From Apodospora peruviana (taxonomy: Eukaryota; Ascomycota; Sordariomycetes; Sordariales; Lasiosphaeriaceae): a DNA stretch of 64,000 nucleotides. This document shows, piece by piece, positions 22,301-33,933 of this stretch. Below the pieces are notes generated by a model. It made no database searches, was not told where the DNA came from, and saw only the letters and a list, made by a program, of their open reading frames with translations. Every line of letters starts with the position of its first letter. Position 1 is the stretch's first letter. The stretch is from NCBI GenBank assembly GCA_033439685.1, contig JAUEDM010000007.1:62001-126000 (forward strand), given 5' to 3'. A program made the position numbers and the translations under genes.

Positions 22301-25300
22301 TCCCCGCACCTTGCCGGGCTGTGGCATGCTGTCAAGCCACATACCAACGCAACCAGAAGTTGTGCAGGCACTGCATGGACATGATACAGGTTGGCCGTGG
22401 CTCCCTTGCTCCAGCACCTCGCTAACTTCTCCTTACAAGTTACATCGACAACTTGTGGTTCCGAAGTCAATCTTTCCAAGTTCCTCAATATCCCAGCCAC
22501 TGGCTGCGAAGCTATAGGCAGACCCATACTGTCATATCTGCCGGTTTGTTTGTTACCAAGAGACACATGATCAACATCAAGCCCCCTCTCTAAGTTTGTG
22601 CATGAGACACATCTAGATATCTTGATATAGATGGTTCTATCCAGTTAGCTCGGAACTCAACAAAGCTAACCATCGGCTAAGTTGATGACACTTGCCCACA
22701 GCTCACACAGAGGGCGGCTTATCACCAGCTCGCCTCGCAATGAAGCAACTTACGGGTTACAAGGCGGGCCATCCCCAGTTGCCAAAGGTCCGATCTTACA
22801 CCAATCATGGGCAGCGCATGCGGTCGCTTTTTGTTCTCCGCCCCCTGCAAGCGCGACAATTTCCAAAGAAGTCACCTCTGGGAGACCACCGACCGCCGTG
22901 CTGTGCCGAGTCCTCCGGAGACTGCGCCACGCCGTGAGCAACTTTCGACGAGATTTATCCGCTGATTCAACTCGAGGGCCGCGCACCGTTGGCCGCGCAC
23001 TGTCCCAGTCCCGGCGCGGTGCACCGCTTCGGTTTACAAGAATGCTCTCACACACTCTTCTCTCTCCTTGGTCTTGTCGTATTGCCTCCTGCCGATACCT
23101 ATACTAAAGCCACATAAAAGTGGGCTGCAATGTAAACGGCAGAGCTGACATCGCACGGCGGCACGCTAACAATTTACCATGATCAAACAAATGGGTGATC
23201 TCATTGCACCCCCACCCGAGCACTCACCGAAACAATCACTCCAGACGACTTCATATAAGGGCTGATCATGACTCTACCGCTAGGCAAAGTACAGTCAGTA
23301 CCTCCAGGCATCAAACGAAACGGGATCCGGGCCCCTTCCATCATTCCATTTAGTTATGCTGAGTCTTGGGAGGTCAAGGTAGTGCTGGCTACCAGTAAAT
23401 AACTTGAACCTCGGCGGCATTGTCCATGCTCCCGGGCCTAGAGACTAACACCTAACTATCTTTATCTGGGACCCATTTAGGGCCTATATTTAGTGCTCGA
23501 GCTCCCAAGGATGGCAACTCGCTGTGGAGGGTGGTGTTGTGTCGTGTCCACCAGCGCTGTATTCCTGCAGGTCATTGCAGCCTTGACTGATATCCGTACA
23601 GATTACGGATTGCAAATTACAGGCCGGTTGCCCTCACTTATCGGATTGGATCAGATTGCCGTTAATAAGAGGCTCCCACCCTTGCTCATGCTGGGATTTC
23701 GTCAGTCTTTTCTCGGGCCTTGCAACACTTTCTCGGCCAACAAAACCACTTTTGCTGACGGCCGTGAATAGTTTTACATTATTAGATGATGAGCCGGCCG
23801 TGGCAATGAACGAGCCACTTTTGAAATATACTTCACCGTCCCCATTCCGGCGACCAATGTATCCGTAGCGGACATTCATTGTTTTCGTGGCATTTCCCGT
23901 CTGCACAGTCAGCGGTTGTCTCTGTTGGCCCTGGAAAAGCTTTGATCCCAAAATGGTAAAACCCCAAACCTAACCGCAAACCCGCCCCATCCTCAAAGAT
24001 GCTCAAGTCACGTCGGCCGAGGTGAATGATGGGCAAGGATCAACGCATGCGGTTGAGTGGTCCCAATAAATAATCACAGGAGACGGAACTGAGAGGCACG
24101 GAGTAAAGACTTGGATAAGAAAGAAAATATCAAATGTCTTTGTTGGCAACAGTGTGCAATTCCTTGCTGGGTGGGTGCAACTCGGACGCGTTTTGAGTTG
24201 TTCGAAATCCGATACGACTTTGATCCAGAAGGAAAAGGATATCTGTTAAACATAAAGCGCCGCCACAACCACGAATGGACGAGACGGGAACCCCCCAACA
24301 ACAAAAAGGACCGGAATACCTGGAAATACGGGAACATTTGTGCAAAGGTCCAACTTTCGAGAGACACCCCACTAGCAACAAAGTCTGGAAAAAACTTTGA
24401 CAGAGATTTGTCTCGTCGATGAGAATCCTCATCAATTTGCATCTCGGCGGACTTGGTCCTCCCGGTCGTCGCAGTCAACCGTTTGCTGGGGAATGGAAAA
24501 GGGGGGCAAAGATTTGACAAATGAGAGGCTCGTTCGGTTTTCGGTCTCTTTATCGAAACAGTAGAGATTGCCTGTCCTTGCTGCACCTAGCTGGGATGGG
24601 CGTCGAGGCACTGAATGAATACAATATATTTGCATGGTCACATCAGGCCATCAGCAACAAGCTCCTTGCCCTGCGTTTCGCCGGGTGCCACGGCCGAGCA
24701 AAAGTCAAGCAACCACGCAACGAAATGGAACGCAACAAGCAGCAGGAGCCGGAGCGATTGAGACGCTGCTGGCATGGATGGACAGATTTGGGAACAAAAA
24801 CGGCAAGCACTGTGTCAGGTCCCAGACGGGGAAAGTCCCCCCAAAAAGTTCAAGCCGTGCGGGAGACAAATTGCACTGTCGTTTGTGTTGTGCCTTTCCT
24901 GTGTCTGTCGGGTGTTTCCAGAGCCTTGGACTCGCTTTCTGGCTGGGGGGCAGGGCCGCCTGCCGCAAGGAGGAACTTGAAGTGGAAGCCCCCTTCGAAG
25001 CCCCTTTCCTCAAAGGCGACAAGCTGTGTTCCCTCAGCCCTCATTTGGTGGCAAGCACCGACCCAAGCCCAGCCGGTCGAAGGGGGGGGGAAGTAGTGCA
25101 AGGCAATGCGAGTAACAATCAGACTAAAAATCCTTCCAAAGGGGGAAAGGCAAAATGACCACCGGATTTCGATTGACAGAGCCCACGGAATGCAGATTGA
25201 ATCAAAGATTTTTAAAAAGCGCAGGGAGAGAGCTAAACCGAAGGTGAGAGAGACAGAAACGACCCGTCCCTGACGACCGACGCCCCGCCGGGGTTACTTG
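16312..25300. other. Gene-poor region of about 9 kb
   Basis: Base composition is mixed and not strongly A/T-rich, so it does not look like a heavily RIP-mutated repeat island. Open frames up to about 190 codons exist on both strands (for example 19177-19653 plus, 20118-20648 minus, 24521-25096 plus). All lack recognisable domains, overlap one another antisense and offer no splice series that extends them. It may hold long-range regulatory DNA or untranslated transcripts for the cyclin gene at 26970, or unrecognised orphan genes. Confidence 0.45.
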
Positions 25301-26969
25301 TACCTCAGCGATCTAGTGCGAGTACGGCTAGCCGGATTGAAGCGAAAATTGGTCTGATCGGATTGGCCACAAAGAAGCTTGTGGAGCTGTTTTGTGCATG
25401 TGGGCAACGGCAACCCAACTCTGTCCCAGAGAGAGAGCAGGTACCAGCCGTGGGTACCTAGCACAGTACGGATTACGCACGGCCTAGCTTCCAGTCCGTA
25501 CCCCCGTAATCGTGCCTTCCACCACCGACTTGCCCCCATTTGAAGCCGCCATGTGCGGTCATGGTCCATGGATGATGGGCAGTGACCCAGTGTGGACTGT
25601 GGACAAGGGCTCGTGGGGAGGGAAGCTGCCAAGCTGGACAGGCCTCTCCTCTTGCACAGCACAAGGAGGGACTCCGTACCGTGGCGCGGCACAGCACAGC
25701 AGGCCCGTCAACGCACGCACACAGCTTCCATTCCCAGCAGAGGCACATCTCAAGGTTGGCTGGACCAGCCGGTGGACATTGGCAAATGGACCAAGGTACT
25801 TGCACCCGCGCTTGCGCATGCGCACTTGCACCGGTACCCAGAACGACCGACCGACCGGCCGCTGTCGACAGACATCCACCAGGGACAAAGCAAATTAGCA
25901 GCATTTGCGGCGACCAGGACTAATACGCAACAACTGCAACTCGCAACCACCTCACATGGATGTGTGAAGTGGAAGGTATGGATGTTCTCGCTCCACGGGG
26001 ATCTTTCTCCTCTCATCCCCCCTTTCCTTCTCGAGTTGTTTTTCCTCTTGACCGTCTGCTTCTTTGGTCCAAGTCGAGACTTCATCACCAGCACCAAATT
26101 GACTTCGAGCGTTGCTTGGCCGCCCCTTCCACCACCACCTCCGCGTCCGACCTCCTCCGAGTCCGTCCTCACTCGCCAGCAACCCCTTCCTCCCTGCGTT
26201 GGTCTATGATCAACAGGGAAGAGCGGACCGAACCGGCTAGAGCTTCCCCTGCCTTCTCCAAAGTTGAAGACAGCAGCAGCAGCAACAGCAGCTCTGGCAA
26301 GCTGGCTCTTGCTCGGTTGTAGCTTGTTCTCCTGTCTGTATTACCGTTGCCGGACCACCGACACGAACCTACAACGAAACTCGATCAGCCGTTGCATCTG
26401 AGCTAGGACTCGTCAAATCGACCCTCCTGCGTTTTTTGACTTTGTGGATATCTGTCACGGGCCTTCAACTCTCTATCTGGCACTAGAGAATTTGTTCGCA
26501 GCCTAGCAGGTTGTTCTGACTTGAGTTCGGCAACCTGCCATACTCAAGGTAACCACTTATCGCTTGGATTGCAAGGAAATGTGGACTTGTGTAGGAACGA
26601 GCACCAAAGCAACATCAGACCATTGACTAAATAGAGGGTCGGCTGCCGAATTCTAATTCTGCTGGTGGACGGGATCGATTGGATCGAAGGGAAGAACCAC
26701 CCCGTAACCTCGGGAAACGTCGATTTTTGGTCACAAACTCTGGGGAAGGCTCGGCCGACTGGCTCGACTGGACATCGCATCATTCACCCGATCGACGACG
26801 ACGACCCACCGACCTCTCTTGCTCAGTCTCGCTCAGATTCACCTCACCGTCCGAGTCACTTGTGGCACCCACGAAGTCGAGCATCGCTCTGGCCCTGCAC
26901 CCGCCGGCGCTCCCATTCCATCCCAACAAATGCAGTCCGTCGTCTACGATTACGATTCCACATCCGCTC
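25301..26969 (+). promoter_or_regulatory. Presumed promoter and long leader of the cyclin gene
   Basis: From about 25980 the sequence becomes pyrimidine-rich (CTCCT and CCTTTC runs), which is common just upstream of fungal transcription starts. Several short upstream ATG frames follow before the cyclin start. The cyclin frame itself is open back to 26679 but lacks an ATG there. A leader of several hundred nucleotides is therefore likely. This is inference from composition and frame only. Confidence 0.4.
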
Positions 26970-29372
26970 ATGTATTCGACCGCAATTTTCTCCAACTCCT
27001 CATCTCACGCACCTACCTCTCCATTGCTGTCCAGTCGCCAGAGACAGCGGCCACAAGCGAACAAGGCAGCTTTTCTCACGGCGAGTGGCCTTCGAACGCC
27101 CCCGGACGACGAGAAGATGGGGACCGCATACCAAGTGCCGAACATGGCAGCATATGAGAACCACCACCTCCAGCACCACTCCGCCTACGCTTCCGCAGCG
27201 GCCTCTTCCGACCGCACGCGCGCCGCCTTGAACGAGCGCTCAGTTCCGAATGAGCAGCTTTTCAACCCGTCAGTACGATGTCCCTCGCAGACACAACAGC
27301 AACAGCAGATGCAGACGCAGGTGCAGCAACACGGTCTACCACAACCTAGAACCCTCTCCTATTCCACCGCTACCTCTTCAGTAAGCTCGACGATACCTGT
27401 TCCGACACAGTCCTCCACGTCACGGCAGTCGACTCGGGCATCGACGCCATCTTCCGCAGTGATACTGGCAGGCGGCGACCCGCGGAATTGGGCCGGAGAC
27501 TCCGTGATGACAACCCACAGCCTTGAGATTCCGACTTGCATTAGTCCTGATGGAGGAAACCTGGCCGATTTCGTCGCCGAGCTCACTCTCTTCTTTTGGT
27601 TCGAATCGGTCATGGTCCTCCAAGCTGCGGGAAATGGCAAAGACCTGGCACCCAGTGCCGCAAGCCTGAGGAAACCAAAGAGCGCCATAGTTGACCATCA
27701 TTTTCGCAAGTGGGTGCAATCGGTGCTCTCGACTACGCAGGTGACACAAAACGTCATTTTGCTCGCCTTGATGTTCATCTACCGACTCAGGCTGGCGAAC
27801 CCGAAGATGAAGGGCCAACCGGGGAGCGAATATCGACTGCTCACGGTCGCTTTGATGCTCGGAAACAAGTTTTTGGACGACAACACGTACACAAACAAGA
27901 CTTGGGCGGACGTCTCTTGCATCTCAGTGCGCGATATCCACGTCATGGAGGTGGAGTTTTTGGGCAACATGCGGTACAGCCTCCTGGCGTCTAGAGATCA
28001 GTGGGAGGAGTGGTTGGTGAAACTGGGGAGATTCTGGGACCACTTGGAGCGGGCGCGGCAATCGACCTCTCCCTCGCCTCTGATGATCCCGTCCCCCACC
28101 GCCCGGGCCTTCGTCTCGCCGTCTCCCTCTCCGACGGCGACGCTGCAATCGTCAACACTGACCCTAAGTCCAACTCCGCAGTCCGTCAATACGTACTCAC
28201 CCACTGCGAATGGGAACGGGTACGCTACCAATGGCGGAAGCCAGACTTGGTCGATGCCGTCATATTCGAGCAACAATTATACTCCGAACAACAATAATTC
28301 CATCTCGCCCTTAGCACAGAGGCCAGTTGTCCAACCACCTCGAGCACGTAAAAGGAGTTTCCCCGAGGATGACCCGACCGAACCCCCTGCGAAGCGCATG
28401 AGTACCGCGATGCCTCTGCAGCCCCAGCACCCGTCCCATCAATTGCCTTCGCAGCAGCCGAGACAGCAACAGCCGATTTCCCAGTACCAGCAACACCACC
28501 AGTTGGCCCATCCCGCCCAGTCACGCAATGCACACAATGCAGCGCATGATCAAGCCCGCCTGTCAGTACCAAGCTTGACTCTGAACACAGCGCAGGCATC
28601 CTCCATGCCCTTGCAATCATCCTACCTTGGTGTGGGCTACGCACCACCACAAGCATCGCCGCTTTCTCTGCCGCCGATTATGCCCGGTATCCGGGCAATG
28701 TCGACAGTTTTCACACCCATCACGACCACCTACGCCTCCCAGCAACCGGTCTCTGCCATCAGTGGCCCAGGAATTCCGTCGATTGCGCCTGTGACGACAC
28801 CGGTCACGTCTTACCCCCCGGTGAACTACGGCACCCCGAGCAGGCGGATGTCTCCTCAGAATGCCCTGACTCCGACTGGGCAATACCCCAATTCTTCCCC
28901 CCTCAGCGAATCATTTTCCCGGCACTCGTTGGCTTCCATTGGGAATATGGGCGGCTCTAGCGGCGTTCACACCCCGATCTCGCACTCTCCATCCCATTAT
29001 CTCCAGCAGAGGAATAGCCCGTACAGACCGGTTCGCCAACCTCACACCCTGCTGTACCCTCTCCCGCCGTCAGCTTTCCTCCAGCAGTACCATTTTGCCA
29101 ATACTGTCCCTCCGAACCAGATGCACTATCAACCCATCGGACGACGCAACGAGGTTCGCACTGGCATAGTACCGGAATTCGCCATGGGAGGTGGGCATGT
29201 TCACGCGGTTACGCCTCAACCTGCTCCGTACTACATCGCGCCCCAGGTGTTGCCGAACCCCCAACAGACCACCATGCAACACCAGCATCCAGCAGCAACT
29301 GGCCATCAGCAACAACAACAATATCCACCTGGAACTGGTCAACATACCCTGGGATACAGTCAACACAATTGA
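26970..29372 (+). CDS. PHO80/Pcl-type cyclin with long disordered tail
   Basis: A single exon of 800 aa from the first in-frame ATG (MYSTAIF). An early conserved-looking stretch, AAFLTASGLRTPPDDE, is followed by a Gln/Ser-rich segment. The cyclin box spans about residues 196-345: it runs from NLADFVAELTLFFWFESV through VTQNVILLALMFIYRL, ALMLGNKFLDDNTYTNKTW and DIHVMEVEFLGNMRYSLL. This is the Pho80-like pattern that binds Pho85-family CDKs. The remaining 450 residues are Pro/Ser/Gln/Thr-rich, with a short basic patch (RARKRSFPEDDPTEPPAKR, about residue 458) that could serve as a nuclear localisation signal. The likely role is CDK partner in nutrient or morphogenesis control. The overall layout, a cyclin box between low-complexity regions, resembles yeast Clg1/Pcl cyclins, but the exact orthologue is uncertain. 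An additional 5' exon is possible because of the long open upstream frame. Confidence 0.85.
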   Translation: MYSTAIFSNSSSHAPTSPLLSSRQRQRPQANKAAFLTASGLRTPPDDEKMGTAYQVPNMAAYENHHLQHHSAYASAAASSDRTRAALNERSVPNEQLFNPSVRCPSQTQQQQQMQTQVQQHGLPQPRTLSYSTATSSVSSTIPVPTQSSTSRQSTRASTPSSAVILAGGDPRNWAGDSVMTTHSLEIPTCISPDGGNLADFVAELTLFFWFESVMVLQAAGNGKDLAPSAASLRKPKSAIVDHHFRKWVQSVLSTTQVTQNVILLALMFIYRLRLANPKMKGQPGSEYRLLTVALMLGNKFLDDNTYTNKTWADVSCISVRDIHVMEVEFLGNMRYSLLASRDQWEEWLVKLGRFWDHLERARQSTSPSPLMIPSPTARAFVSPSPSPTATLQSSTLTLSPTPQSVNTYSPTANGNGYATNGGSQTWSMPSYSSNNYTPNNNNSISPLAQRPVVQPPRARKRSFPEDDPTEPPAKRMSTAMPLQPQHPSHQLPSQQPRQQQPISQYQQHHQLAHPAQSRNAHNAAHDQARLSVPSLTLNTAQASSMPLQSSYLGVGYAPPQASPLSLPPIMPGIRAMSTVFTPITTTYASQQPVSAISGPGIPSIAPVTTPVTSYPPVNYGTPSRRMSPQNALTPTGQYPNSSPLSESFSRHSLASIGNMGGSSGVHTPISHSPSHYLQQRNSPYRPVRQPHTLLYPLPPSAFLQQYHFANTVPPNQMHYQPIGRRNEVRTGIVPEFAMGGGHVHAVTPQPAPYYIAPQVLPNPQQTTMQHQHPAATGHQQQQQYPPGTGQHTLGYSQHN

Positions 29373-32300
29373 AGGTAATTAATTCACTCTAGCATGGAAC
29401 TCAAACCTTTCTAGCCGACATGGAGATGACGTTTTGGTCGTCTACAATAACTTTGTATTGTTAATATTTTCTCCATTATCATGGACTCTTTTTTAAAACA
29501 TTTTGCTCCGGTGCATCAACAGCATGGTTTGGCGTTTGGCATTGGGAAATATCAAAACTTGCACGTCATGGCAAACCGTCATTGACACGGGAAGGAGTGT
29601 TATGAGGGCGTTTGGGACAGTGACGGACACTGCAATGTTTTTGTTACTTTTGGGCAAAGGGCCCCGGTCATTTCTAGCAATTACACCCCGTCATAACGAC
29701 GGAAGTTTTTGTGCATTGGTCTGGAATTTTTGGCCCTCTATTTTAGTAGTTCCGGTGGAATGAACTCGTCGCCTTTGAGGCTGGGAGTCCTGTGGTGGTG
29801 AGCGACCCTGTGACGCTGCAGCGGTGGCGGGATTGGCTTGGTCGTTTATAGTTCAGAACGAGCATGACAACAGCCAGAGGCTTCACCAATCGAGGTGACT
29901 TATCAAATAACAATACCATTGCCAGTCGTTTGGGTTTTATTCACTTCCCGCTCCGCATGTCCCTTGTCAACGCCCACGAAAAGAGCAGATCACGGCCGCC
30001 CCAGCGGGAGGACCTTTTCGCATATGTACTTTCTGGGTATCTATGTTTTTGGAACTGGCTAAGGTCTCTTTAAGATGAGGTGTTTGTTAAGATAGGAGCG
30101 TATAGCAAAGAGTTAAACAGTCAGCAATGACATCAAGATGAGCTCAGGAGTTTGAGGTATGAACGAAACTATGTATAAATAATTTGTGCAGTTTATGATC
30201 ACGTTTTTTGAGTTGTTCCGGTTTCTGTTAATTGTGAATGTAATGTCTTTGTTTACGAGATAGCCTGAGATGATTGTTTCTCGGTTGTTATTAATGCGGT
30301 TGTAACTGGGGTGAGTACACGTAGGCGAGTGGGCGATGTGATAAACTGAACTGAGCTGAATTTGAAGTTCATATATTGCATGCATAGGTGTTCTGCCATT
30401 CTCAAAGTTTTGGAGATCTTGATTTTCTTAAGTCTGTTTATTGCTGGGGCGTTGGAAGATTAAGTAGGTGTTGATAAGAAAGTGATTTTGGTTATTCCCA
30501 GTATCCTGGCGGTTATTATATTGAGTGGTTTTGTTCTTCTTTCGAGCGTATCTATCCTCGTCGGGAGTTGGACAGACACGATCAGCTGGAATGGATACGA
30601 CGACGGCAATTGACGGCATACGAGAATCTCTTGAGTTGAGACTTGGAAGGTTGAGAGACGGATGAATTCTTAACCGGATGTTATTAGACAAGCAAGGATA
30701 TTTAGTATCCCGTCACGGCATCAAGTCAGGGGTTCAGGGGTTTTGTTTACTTGAATCTGTGTGGCGAAATTTTTATTCAATGGACGTATCAGCGACCCCC
30801 CTTCTCTTCATTCGAGTGAATTCTGACAGCCAACCAGAGTTATTGTCTCTGAGTCCCGACCGTTGAACACCTTCCGCTTTCTGTTTCCGACGCCTTCCGG
30901 TCGGTCATCGACCACGACTACGGATGGTCATCGGCCCGAGCAACGGAATCAGTATTATCACAGACTCTCATACTCGGCAAAACCATAACGCTCGGGACTT
31001 TACTTGGCTTTTCTATATCAACGGTACGTGTATCATATTTACAACCCACACCCGATATCGCTGTAATTCATCACGAATCACAGCCCTGCATGCTACCGAA
31101 AACCATTTGAACAAACAACCGGCCAGATTGCCGCTGATGCTCCGTACCGGATCTGAGAGGGAGATATTCGCCACCGCGGAGTCAGAGGTATACACCAACC
31201 GAGAAAACACGTAGACAAATAAGAAATGTTTAGTTGTTCAACTGCGCCGCCGGGAAGACCGAGAGAGCAACTCTCAGTTGAGCCATGTCAACATACTGCA
31301 CACAACGCAGAGTAGGTGATTTAAATAACGCAGCGGACCGAGGCCGCAGATCGGCAAGTTTCTTTGGTGCTGCTCTCTCCCGTGCGGAAAGTGATGGCGT
31401 GTTATACGGATTTTTTCATCGACGCAGGAGGAGGGTCCCTCAAACGCACTTCGACTGCCCTGCCGGAGCGAGCGTGGCTATGAGGAAGGTCGGGAAGGGG
31501 ATTGACTGGCAATATCACGACTGCCTGCCTGGTGCCACGATTACCAACACTTTGCAGATTTGTTTTCTTTGACCCGCATATTTTAATATGGCACGCCGCC
31601 CCTGATCTGATTCTGGCGCGAGATCTGGCGCGAGAAAAAAAATCCGGGGTCCGCATCGGCCAGGTGGGAGCTTGCAGCAGGACCTAGTGGATGAGGGCAG
31701 CAAAGAGTTGCTGCAAACAACTGGTTAATCGGACATGGGTCGGAGGGAGGGTCTTAGGTAGACATGGAATTATGGCTCAAAGAGGATCTCTGCAGGAGGA
31801 ATTGTGGGCTGGAAAGTACACATGGTCAAAGGCAACACCAGTAGCTGCCTGAGCGAGGCAGTCACTATGTCTACCTAGGCTGAACCCAACAGCGGCGGCA
31901 TATGCGATCCTTCCCGTTCTCCCCTACATGGCTTAGGCTAATGGTTGGATATCCTCTAAACCAACAAACACATGACAACGTAAAGGGAGCTAGCTGAGCT
32001 GGAGTTCACCTGAAAGTGTGAGGGCGGCCTCAAGGTGAGTGAGGCTCTCATCGACGTCGTAGAAATCAAGCTCAGGCCGCAACACCAGTCACATCACCAC
32101 AACTGAACAACCGGAAAATGCAAGCCAACCGCAGCAGCCGGTCCTTTTCCCAATGTAACCAACCTCCATAATAGTACCCAAATTTGAAATCTGTTCCTGG
32201 CCCGCACTCCGCACATCCCAACGCGTGGTGGACGTTTCAAGCCTTCAAGACAAGTCTAGACCAGGGCCAGGGCTGTTCCCCAGGTGTGGTAACTCCAACG

Positions 32301-33933
32301 ACGTGGAATTTCACGCAAGACAACATGGAGTGATCTCCTCCGTCGATCTGGAGGGACTGGACCAAACAGCTGTCCAGGACGATGAAAGCAGAGCCAGCCA
32401 TTGGGCCAGTTGGGCATCCAATGCATCGCCAAATTACTACGGGCGAAAGTGGGTCTGCCTTAGGTTGCAAAAGTGAAGAAACATGGACTTCCATGGACTT
32501 CTCTGGATGCTTCGGAATTCCATCGTGTGCTCGCACAAGCAGCTTCTCCATGGCTGAATTAATGACTGCTTTGGCCTTGATGTCCCGTGTCCATGCAGCA
32601 CTAACGAGACCAAAAATCGTCAGAGAGAGGCGGGTGAGAGACAAAAGGCGCAAATGGGGCCTGTCCACGTCGGATAGCGTGTTAGTGTTGTGGCCCAACG
32701 ATGCCCAAAGCAATCAAAAATTTCCCATTCGGGCGATATGATTGGTCAACCGAGTGGTCCTCTTGCAGCAATGCCCAGCTCCCAGCTCCTGACGGAGCCG
32801 CTGACGTCTATTCCGAGTTCTTTCTTTGTCTCTTCTGCCCTGTTTCTACCATATTCTGAACCAAGTATGTACCTTACGTAGCCATGCAGCCAGCGGCGTC
32901 CAAAGTCCCGGTTCCAAAGGTGCACCTCCCGTTGTTGACTCGCGAACCGTCCTTGGCGCTAACGCAGCCGCCATGCCATCATCCTTGTTCCCCTTTTACA
33001 CACCCCTGAAGGAATTCGGGCATCCGCGTCCACACAAAAGCAAGCTGTAAACCGCATAGCCAGCTCGTCCTCCCCAACGAGAAACAACATGCCTAAGACA
33101 GAGACGCGGATTTGCTGGCATCTGACGAGTAACGGGCTTGGATGTGGTGATTTGGCAATCGATGCCCGGCGTTGACGGTGGCGAGCAACAATATTAGCAG
33201 TGTATCACTCGGAGACAGGACAGGGCGAGAAAGATCAGCGGTCATCTGGAGACACACTCCGTCTCTGCCCGACCACTCCCATTCCGCTTCGTTTCTGCCC
33301 TGGCACTCCTTCAACCCCGATTCGAGGCCGTCACCTTGTTTGCGGGTGTGTCTATGCCCAATACCGACCTTTTATAAATTCCAAGCGGCTCAAGGGCACA
33401 CTTGCCATATCCGGGGGTCGGAACAAGGGGCTGTCTAGCCACATTTGGGGTGAGTCATGTTATTTCTTTTATTTTCTTTGGCCAGTTTCTTGTTCCGCGT
33501 CGGTGAGATCACACAAATCAGATGAAGAAAGGGGAGGCTGTGTTTGCACAGAAGCCGCCGTCAAAACCAGCCCGCCACGCACATGTGGGCTGGCAACCCC
33601 CCCCCCTTTTGGTTTCTCTCTCACACACATACATCCCTCAATTCAATACTCATTGTCGTCAAGTCCATCTAGTAGTGCTGCTCCTCTGCATATCCAAAAC
33701 GTGATTCTCATCTAAAAAAAGTGTGAGGGTTTCTACACGCAATGCTCTTCCGGGATAGGATAAGTCTAACAAGTTCAGACCATTATCGAGACTCGACGCT
33801 TTCTTTTTGAGCAAAACTTAAACTGCAGCCATCCCTAAAGAGGACTACCCAGCAACATCGACACACTCGGGAGAGACTTAACATCTTTCTACCTAACACG
33901 TATACCAAACGTGCTGCACACACAAACACCACC
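29373..33933. other. Intergenic region of about 4.6 kb
   Basis: The first kilobase is A/T-rich and is probably the 3' end of the cyclin transcript. The rest contains only short overlapping frames with no domain. From about 33200 on, pyrimidine-rich and ACA-rich sequence marks the presumed promoter and leader of the coiled-coil gene. No RNA gene was recognised. Confidence 0.5.

Noticed and set aside
24521..25158. Overlapping 191- and 174-aa frames
   Set aside because: They are two frames of the same G/C-rich stretch and neither has a recognisable motif.
25592..26209. 205-aa frame before the cyclin
   Set aside because: Composition reflects pyrimidine-rich promoter DNA (poly-Pro and Ser runs); no domain and several competing frames.
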